This document shows positions 40,434-45,219 of a stretch of DNA of 45,219 bases, piece by piece (position 1 is the stretch's first letter; the number at the start of each line of letters is the position of its first letter). The position numbers and the translations under genes were made by a program. The stretch is from assembly GCF_016863015.1 (NCBI RefSeq), contig NZ_BOOB01000067.1, positions 1-45,219 of the forward strand, in the 5' to 3' direction. Below the pieces are notes generated by a model. It was given only the letters and a program-made list of their open reading frames with translations, searched no databases and was not told where the DNA came from. Source of the stretch: Microbispora amethystogenes. Lineage in GTDB: Bacteria; Actinomycetota; Actinomycetes; Streptosporangiales; Streptosporangiaceae.

Positions 40434-41117
40434 TCAGGCGGAGGGCGGGCGCGGCGCGTCCGCCGGCAGCAGCTTCTGGCAGGTCTGCTGCGCGGCCTTG
40501 AACTCCGCGCTGCCGAGGTCGATTCCGGTGAACATGCCGTCCGCGTTGGGCTCCGGGAAGTCCGGCAGGCCGTTCTTACGCATGCAGGCGACGTACTTGG
40601 ACACGTCGGGCAGCGGACGGTTCCCCTGCGGGGCCGCCTGGGGCTGACCGCCGGGCGAGTCTCCCGGCTGCGGCTGTCCCGGCTGGCCACCGGCCTGACC
40701 ACCCGGTTGCGGCTGGCCGCCCGCCGGCGCCCCCTGCCGGTCGCCCTTGGGGGCCTGCGACATGCACGCCTGCTCGGCCTTCTTGTACGTGGGCCCGTTG
40801 ACGTCGATGAGGGACGGATCAAGCCCGATCCCGCCATCGGGCCTGGGGTCGGGGAAGTTCGGCACGCCGTTCTCGCGCAGGCACTTCACGAAGGCCACCG
40901 CCTGCGCGTGCCGCGAGTTCGTCTCCGCGGGCGAGGCCACAGGGGAAGACGCGGAGGAAGCCGCGGCGGCCGCGCGGTCGTCGTCCCCGCGGGAGGACGT
41001 CACCAGGTACACCGCCATCGCCGCCACCGCGACCGCAAGCGCGGCGGCCAGCACGCCCGTCAGCCAAAGCCGTCTTCTGAGTCCCGCGACTTCGGTGGAG
41101 CCCGTATTGTCGTCCAC
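40434..41117 (-). CDS. Membrane-anchored protein with two CMRxNG-type repeats
   Basis: This 227-residue relative of the lipoprotein has one uncleaved-looking N-terminal membrane segment (LTGVLAAALAVAVAAMAVYLV) and no lipobox. Its two motif copies, KCLRENGVPNFPDP and ACMRKNGLPDFPEP, each end in a Cys helix (YKKAEQACMS, FKAAQQTCQK). They are separated by a Gln/Pro/Gly-rich linker (GGQPQPGGQAGGQPGQPQPG). It starts with GTG at 41117 directly after the NRPS stop (TGAGTG), with GGGGG before it, so it is made together with the NRPS. A sensor, immunity or envelope role is likely, but nothing proves it. Confidence 0.85.
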   Translation of the reverse strand: MDDNTGSTEVAGLRRRLWLTGVLAAALAVAVAAMAVYLVTSSRGDDDRAAAAASSASSPVASPAETNSRHAQAVAFVKCLRENGVPNFPDPRPDGGIGLDPSLIDVNGPTYKKAEQACMSQAPKGDRQGAPAGGQPQPGGQAGGQPGQPQPGDSPGGQPQAAPQGNRPLPDVSKYVACMRKNGLPDFPEPNADGMFTGIDLGSAEFKAAQQTCQKLLPADAPRPPSA

Positions 41118-44100
41118 TCATGCCCCCAACCGCTGAGAAATGATTCGCGCGATGTCCGCGATCGGTTTCGCGGCCATCATGCCATCGTGGTCGGTATTAA
41201 CCGGGATATTGTCGATATTTCCTTGGACATAGTCGGCCCAGCCGTCCGCGCCTGGGCTTTCGACGTGTCCCTGTGTGGCGACGAACAGCGTCACATCGCC
41301 CTGGAACACACTCGCGGTGAAATTCCGGAGTAAGCGGAAGTTGTTCGCGTTGACCTTCTGGATCTCCGACAGCACGCGGGTCCTCGGCTGCCCGGGCACC
41401 TCGGCCGCGCCGTTCCGCTGACCGCCGGGATCCGGGTCGCCCTGCCGGTCGTCGGGATCGAACGGATAGCCGTCCAGGCTGATCAGCGTGCTCACCTTCT
41501 CGCCGCGTTCCTGGAGGAGCGTGGCCATCGCGTGCGCGACCGCCGCGCCGAAGGACCAGCCGAGCAGGTTGTACGGGCCCTCGGGTTGCACCGCCCGGAT
41601 CTGCTCCACGTAGTCCCTGGCCATCTCCTCGATCGTCTCCGGCAGCCGTTCGCCCGGGTCGAACCCGCGGGCCTGCAGCCCGTACACCGGCTGGTCGTCC
41701 GGCAGGTGACGGGTGAGTTCGGCGTAGCACCAGCTCAGCCCGGAACTCGGGTGGACGCAGAAGAGCGGCGGCTTGTCACCCTGGGTTCTGAGCGGCAGGA
41801 TCAGCCCGAGGTCGTCGGCGCCCAGCGACGCGGCGATGCCCGCCGGGGTCTGGGCGGTGAAGACCGACCGGATGCCCACGTCGGCGCCGAGCACGCCCCG
41901 GATGCGCGTGATCAGCTTCATCGCCAGGAGCGAGTCGCCGCCCAGCTCGAAGAACGACGCCTCCGCCCCGACCCGTTCGAGCCCCAGCACCTCGGCGAAC
42001 AGCCCGCAGAGCACCTCCTCCACGGCGGTCTCGGGGTCGCGGCCCCCCAGCCCGGCAAGCTCGGGCGCGGGCAGCGCGGCCCGGTCGAGCTTGCCGTTGA
42101 CGGTGACGGGCAGCGCCGGCAGCGGCACGACGGAGGCGGGGACCATGTGGTCGGGCAGCCGTTCGGCGAGGTATCCGCGCAGCGCCGCGGCGTCCACCGC
42201 GTCACCGGCCGGCACCACGTACGCCACCAGGCTCTTTATCTCCAGCCGGTCTTCCCGGACGACCGCCGCCGCCTGGGCGACGCTCTCGTGGGCGGCCAGC
42301 ACCGCCTCGATCTCGCCCAGCTCGACCCGGATGCCGCGCACCTTCACCTGGTCGTCGGCACGGCCCGTGAACAGCAGTTCGCCGCCGGGCGTCCAGCTGA
42401 CGACGTCGCCGGTCCGGTACATCCGCTCGCCCTCGGCGAACGGCGACGCGACGAATCTCCCGGCGGTGAGCCCGGGACGGTTCAGGTAGCCGCGGGCGAG
42501 GCCCACTCCGGCCACGTAGAGCTCGCCCCGTACGCCGACGGGGACCGGCGTCAGGAACTCGTCCAGCACGTAGGCGCGGGTGTTGCCGAGCGGGCGGCCG
42601 ATCGTCACCTCGGCCTCCGGCTCCAGCGGGCCGCTCATCGTCGCGCACACCGTCACCTCGGTCGGCCCGTACGCGTTGACCACCCGGCGGCCCGGCAGGC
42701 GCCCGGGCAGCCACGGCGGGCACGTCTCGCCCGCCACCACGACCGTGGTCAGGCTCTCGGGCAGTTCCTCGGTCGTGGCCAGCACGGACGGCGACACGGT
42801 CAGGTGCGTCACGCCGAACTCGGCGGTCACGGAGGCCAGCGTCCCGTGCGGCGGCAGCCGGTCGGCGCCCGCGACCACCAGGCACGCCCCCGACAGCAGC
42901 GCCATGCACAGCTCCCAGACCGAGGCGTCGAAACTCAGCGAGGCCAGTTGCAGCACCCGCGCGCCGGGGCGCACGCCGAACGCGGCGATCTGGTCGGCCG
43001 CCAGGTTGCCGAGGCCGCGATGGGTGACGACGACCCCCTTCGGCGTACCGGTGGAGCCGGAGGTGTAGATGACGTACGCGACGTCGTCCACCCGGCCCGC
43101 CACCCGGACGGGCTCACCGGGGTCTTCGCCGGGGCGTGCACCGAGGCCCCGGCGGAGGTGCTCACCGGAGTGTTCGGCGGAGCCTTCGCGGGGGTCTTCG
43201 CCAGGGTTTTCGCGGGGGTCTTCGCGGGAGCCTTCACGGGGGTCTTCGCCAGGGTTTTGGCAGGAGTCTGCGCGGAGGCGCACGCCGTCGAGCACCACCG
43301 CGTCCTCCGGCGCCGCCGGCCGGGTCTCCGGCGTGCACAGCACCAGCGCGGGGGCGGCGTCGGCCAGCATGAACGCGATCCGCTCGGCCGGATAGGCCGG
43401 GTCGACCGGGACGAACCCGGCCCCCGCCTTCGCGACGCCCAGCAGCACCGCCACCAGATCGGGCGAGCGCTCCATCAGCACCGCGACGAGGTCCCCCGGG
43501 CGCACCCCCCGGGCCAGCAGGTCGCGCGCCACGCCGTCCGCGGCGCGGTCCAGCTCCGCGTAGGTCAACTCCCGTCCGGGGCCGATCACCGCCGTCGCGG
43601 CGGGCGTACGCGCCACCTGCGCCTCGAACAGCTCCGCGAGCGTGCCGGCCGGAGCCGGGCGGTCCGTCCGGTTCCACTCCGTCAGCGTCCGCGAGCGCTC
43701 GTCGCGCGTCAGCACGTCGACGTTCCTCAGCCGTACGGCCGGATCGGACACCACCTGCTCCAGCACCCGCACCAGCCGTACGGCCAGTGCCCGGACCGTG
43801 CTCTCGTCGAACAGGTCGGCGGCGTAGAGCAGCACGCCCGCGATGCCGGACGGCCTGCCCTCGCCGTCGCGGTGCTCGGCCAGGTCGAGGGTGAGGTCGA
43901 CCCTGGCCGCGCCGGCCTCGTCCCCGGAGGACAGCGGGCGGACCCGCAACCCCGGCAGGTCCCAGAGCCCGCCCTTCCCCTCCGGCGCGTTCTGCACGGC
44001 GAGCGAGACCTGGAACAGCGGGTTGCGCCCGAGCGACCGGGGCGGGTTCAGATCCTCGACCAGGCGCTCGAACGGAAGGTCCTGATGGGTGTACGCCGCC

Positions 44101-45219
44101 AGGTCGGCCTCCCGCACCCGGGACAGCAGCTCGGTGAAGGTGGGGTCGCCGGAGAGGTCGGCGCGCAGCACGAGCGTGTTGACGAAGAACCCGGCCAGAT
44201 CGTCCAGCGCCGGCTCACCCCGCCCGGCCACGGCCGTGCCGATGGGGATGTCGGTGCCCGCTCCCATGCGCGACAGCAGCACCGCCAGCGCGGCCTGCAC
44301 GACCATGAACATGGTGGCCTTGCCCCGCTGGGCGAGCTCCACCAGCCGGGAGTGGACCTGCGGAGGGACCCGGACGGGCACGGTCGCGCCGCGGAAGGAG
44401 GACACGGCCGGGCGCGGCCGGTCCACGGGCAGGGCGAGCTCCTGGGGGATGCCGGCGAGCGCCTGCCGCCAGTAGCCGAGCTGGCCGCTGATCAGGCTGC
44501 CGGGGTCGTCAAGGTCGCCGAGGACCTCCCGCTGCCACAGGGCGTAGTCGGCGTACTGGACCGGCAGCGGCCGCCAGTCGGGCGCGCGGCCCTCGCGGCG
44601 GGCCGCGTAGGCGGCCACCAGGTCCCGGGACAGCACGCCCATCGACCAGCCGTCGGCGGCGATGTGGTGGACCACCGTCAGGAGGACGTGCTCGGCGGGC
44701 GCCAGCCGGAGCAGCGTGACCCGCCAGGGCAGGTCGACGCTGACGTCGAACCCGTCGCGGGCCCGCGCGGCGATCACCTCGCCGACCTCGTCCTCCGTGG
44801 TCTCCAGCACGGTCAGCGGCGGAGCCTGGTCGAGGACGCGCTGGCAGGGCACGCCGTCCCGGTCGGGGAAGATCGTACGCAGGCTCTCGTGGCGGTCGGC
44901 GACGTCGGCGACGGCCGCCTCCAGCGCCGCCACGTCCAGATCACCCGACAGGCGCAGGGCCAGGGGCATGTTGTAGCCCGCGCCCTCCCCGGCGCCTTCC
45001 AGCCGGTTGAGGAACCACATGCGCTGCTGGGCGTACGACAGCGGCAGCGCCTCCGGGCGCGGCATCGGCGTCAACGCTTTGCGTGTCTCGCCCGAGCCGT
45101 CGATGAGCCGGGCCACTCCGGCGACGGTCGGCTCGGCGAACAGCGCGCCGATGCTGATCTCTGTTTCGAGGACGGACCGGATCCGGGCCAGCAGCCGCAT
45201 GGCCCGCAGGGAGTCGCCG
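41118..45219 (-). CDS. Non-ribosomal peptide synthetase, terminal module C-A-PCP-TE (5' end outside window)
   Basis: The gene runs off the right edge. The window begins at a PCP site, GDSLRAM. Visible residues (Met at 45200 = 1): C domain about 52-500 with HHIAADG at 178-184, LCL-like; A domain about 520-1045 with YTSGSTGTPKG (712-722) and NGKLDR; PCP LGGDSL (1087-1092); and type I TE about 1130-1360 with GWSFG (1214-1218). No E or X domain is visible. Specificity residues, read by alignment to GrsA, are D,A,W,T,V,A,A,V,C,K, close to Phe-activating domains. So the last residue is probably L-Phe, released by hydrolysis or cyclisation. A 12-bp minisatellite inserts an acidic loop in the A domain (43113-43280). 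Confidence 0.95.
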   Translation of the reverse strand, partial: GDSLRAMRLLARIRSVLETEISIGALFAEPTVAGVARLIDGSGETRKALTPMPRPEALPLSYAQQRMWFLNRLEGAGEGAGYNMPLALRLSGDLDVAALEAAVADVADRHESLRTIFPDRDGVPCQRVLDQAPPLTVLETTEDEVGEVIAARARDGFDVSVDLPWRVTLLRLAPAEHVLLTVVHHIAADGWSMGVLSRDLVAAYAARREGRAPDWRPLPVQYADYALWQREVLGDLDDPGSLISGQLGYWRQALAGIPQELALPVDRPRPAVSSFRGATVPVRVPPQVHSRLVELAQRGKATMFMVVQAALAVLLSRMGAGTDIPIGTAVAGRGEPALDDLAGFFVNTLVLRADLSGDPTFTELLSRVREADLAAYTHQDLPFERLVEDLNPPRSLGRNPLFQVSLAVQNAPEGKGGLWDLPGLRVRPLSSGDEAGAARVDLTLDLAEHRDGEGRPSGIAGVLLYAADLFDESTVRALAVRLVRVLEQVVSDPAVRLRNVDVLTRDERSRTLTEWNRTDRPAPAGTLAELFEAQVARTPAATAVIGPGRELTYAELDRAADGVARDLLARGVRPGDLVAVLMERSPDLVAVLLGVAKAGAGFVPVDPAYPAERIAFMLADAAPALVLCTPETRPAAPEDAVVLDGVRLRADSCQNPGEDPREGSREDPRENPGEDPREGSAEHSGEHLRRGLGARPGEDPGEPVRVAGRVDDVAYVIYTSGSTGTPKGVVVTHRGLGNLAADQIAAFGVRPGARVLQLASLSFDASVWELCMALLSGACLVVAGADRLPPHGTLASVTAEFGVTHLTVSPSVLATTEELPESLTTVVVAGETCPPWLPGRLPGRRVVNAYGPTEVTVCATMSGPLEPEAEVTIGRPLGNTRAYVLDEFLTPVPVGVRGELYVAGVGLARGYLNRPGLTAGRFVASPFAEGERMYRTGDVVSWTPGGELLFTGRADDQVKVRGIRVELGEIEAVLAAHESVAQAAAVVREDRLEIKSLVAYVVPAGDAVDAAALRGYLAERLPDHMVPASVVPLPALPVTVNGKLDRAALPAPELAGLGGRDPETAVEEVLCGLFAEVLGLERVGAEASFFELGGDSLLAMKLITRIRGVLGADVGIRSVFTAQTPAGIAASLGADDLGLILPLRTQGDKPPLFCVHPSSGLSWCYAELTRHLPDDQPVYGLQARGFDPGERLPETIEEMARDYVEQIRAVQPEGPYNLLGWSFGAAVAHAMATLLQERGEKVSTLISLDGYPFDPDDRQGDPDPGGQRNGAAEVPGQPRTRVLSEIQKVNANNFRLLRNFTASVFQGDVTLFVATQGHVESPGADGWADYVQGNIDNIPVNTDHDGMMAAKPIADIARIISQRLGA
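43113..43280 (-). repeat. 12-bp minisatellite in the NRPS A domain
   Basis: About 13 degenerate 12-base units (for example TTCGCGGGGGTC, TTCGCCAGGGTT) encode an acidic/Arg loop of the type NPGEDPREGSREDP, inserted between the A2 and A3 cores (residues about 648-697). Other A domains have only a short connection here. Frame is maintained, and the loop is polar, so it is probably exposed. Confidence 0.85.

Noticed and set aside
43113..43280. Possible CRISPR-like array
   Set aside because: Units are contiguous 12-mers without spacers and lie inside an NRPS coding frame. It is a minisatellite.

Overview
The window is very GC-rich DNA with GTG/TTG starts, Shine-Dalgarno sequences of the GGAG type and gene families typical of a filamentous actinomycete (secreted GH62 arabinofuranosidase with a ricin-type lectin domain, ECF41 sigma factor, StrR-like regulators, rifampicin monooxygenase). 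A rare actinomycete such as a Streptosporangiales or Micromonospora-type genus is a reasonable guess, but the sequence does not fix the genus.

Layout. 1-5697 is ordinary chromosome: the 5' part of a lectin-GH62 gene under a LacI-type operator, a DUF234-type ATPase, a small membrane protein, a cold-shock protein with a strong terminator, a short-chain dehydrogenase and a convergent ECF41 sigma factor. 5776-21656 is a compact biosynthetic locus (cluster A). One long minus-strand operon, with most genes joined by 4-bp start/stop overlaps, encodes an asparagine synthetase-like enzyme without the glutaminase cysteine, a TauD-type dioxygenase, a GMC oxidoreductase, an ATP-grasp ligase, an HELGH protein, a SAM methyltransferase, a diaminopimelate (DAP) decarboxylase, a proteobacterial-type DapD, and a fused DapC-like aminotransferase/M20 DapE-like deacylase. 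A divergent plus-strand pair encodes a second ATP-grasp ligase and an MFS exporter. As far as I can recall the tabtoxin cluster of Pseudomonas syringae, this is the same set of activities: DapD/DapC/LysA-like steps, methylation, an oxygenase, a beta-lactam synthetase, an ATP-grasp dipeptide ligase and an MFS exporter. I propose cluster A makes a tabtoxin-like, DAP-derived peptidyl beta-lactam or a relative, with extra enzymes.

21734-25452 is a spacer with an alpha/beta hydrolase, a rifampicin monooxygenase (rox) preceded by what looks like a rifamycin-associated element, and a crotonase. From 25601 to the right edge is part of a second cluster (cluster B): an Na+/H+ antiporter, a carboxyltransferase, a complete 4-hydroxyphenylglycine (Hpg) operon (hmaS, AroH-type chorismate mutase, prephenate dehydrogenase, and a fused Hmo-HpgT), two tandem StrR-like regulators, a perfect GTCCAA-N17-TTGGAC operator, a MacB-type efflux system with its adaptor and a cysteine-containing lipoprotein, and the terminal module (C-A-PCP-TE) of an NRPS whose A-domain code reads as Phe-like. 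The product should be an Hpg-containing peptide released by a standard thioesterase. The upstream NRPS genes lie beyond the window.

A cross-cutting oddity is the presence of in-frame 12-bp or 18-bp minisatellites inside at least four large biosynthetic proteins from both clusters, and shorter tandem repeats in some intergenic gaps.
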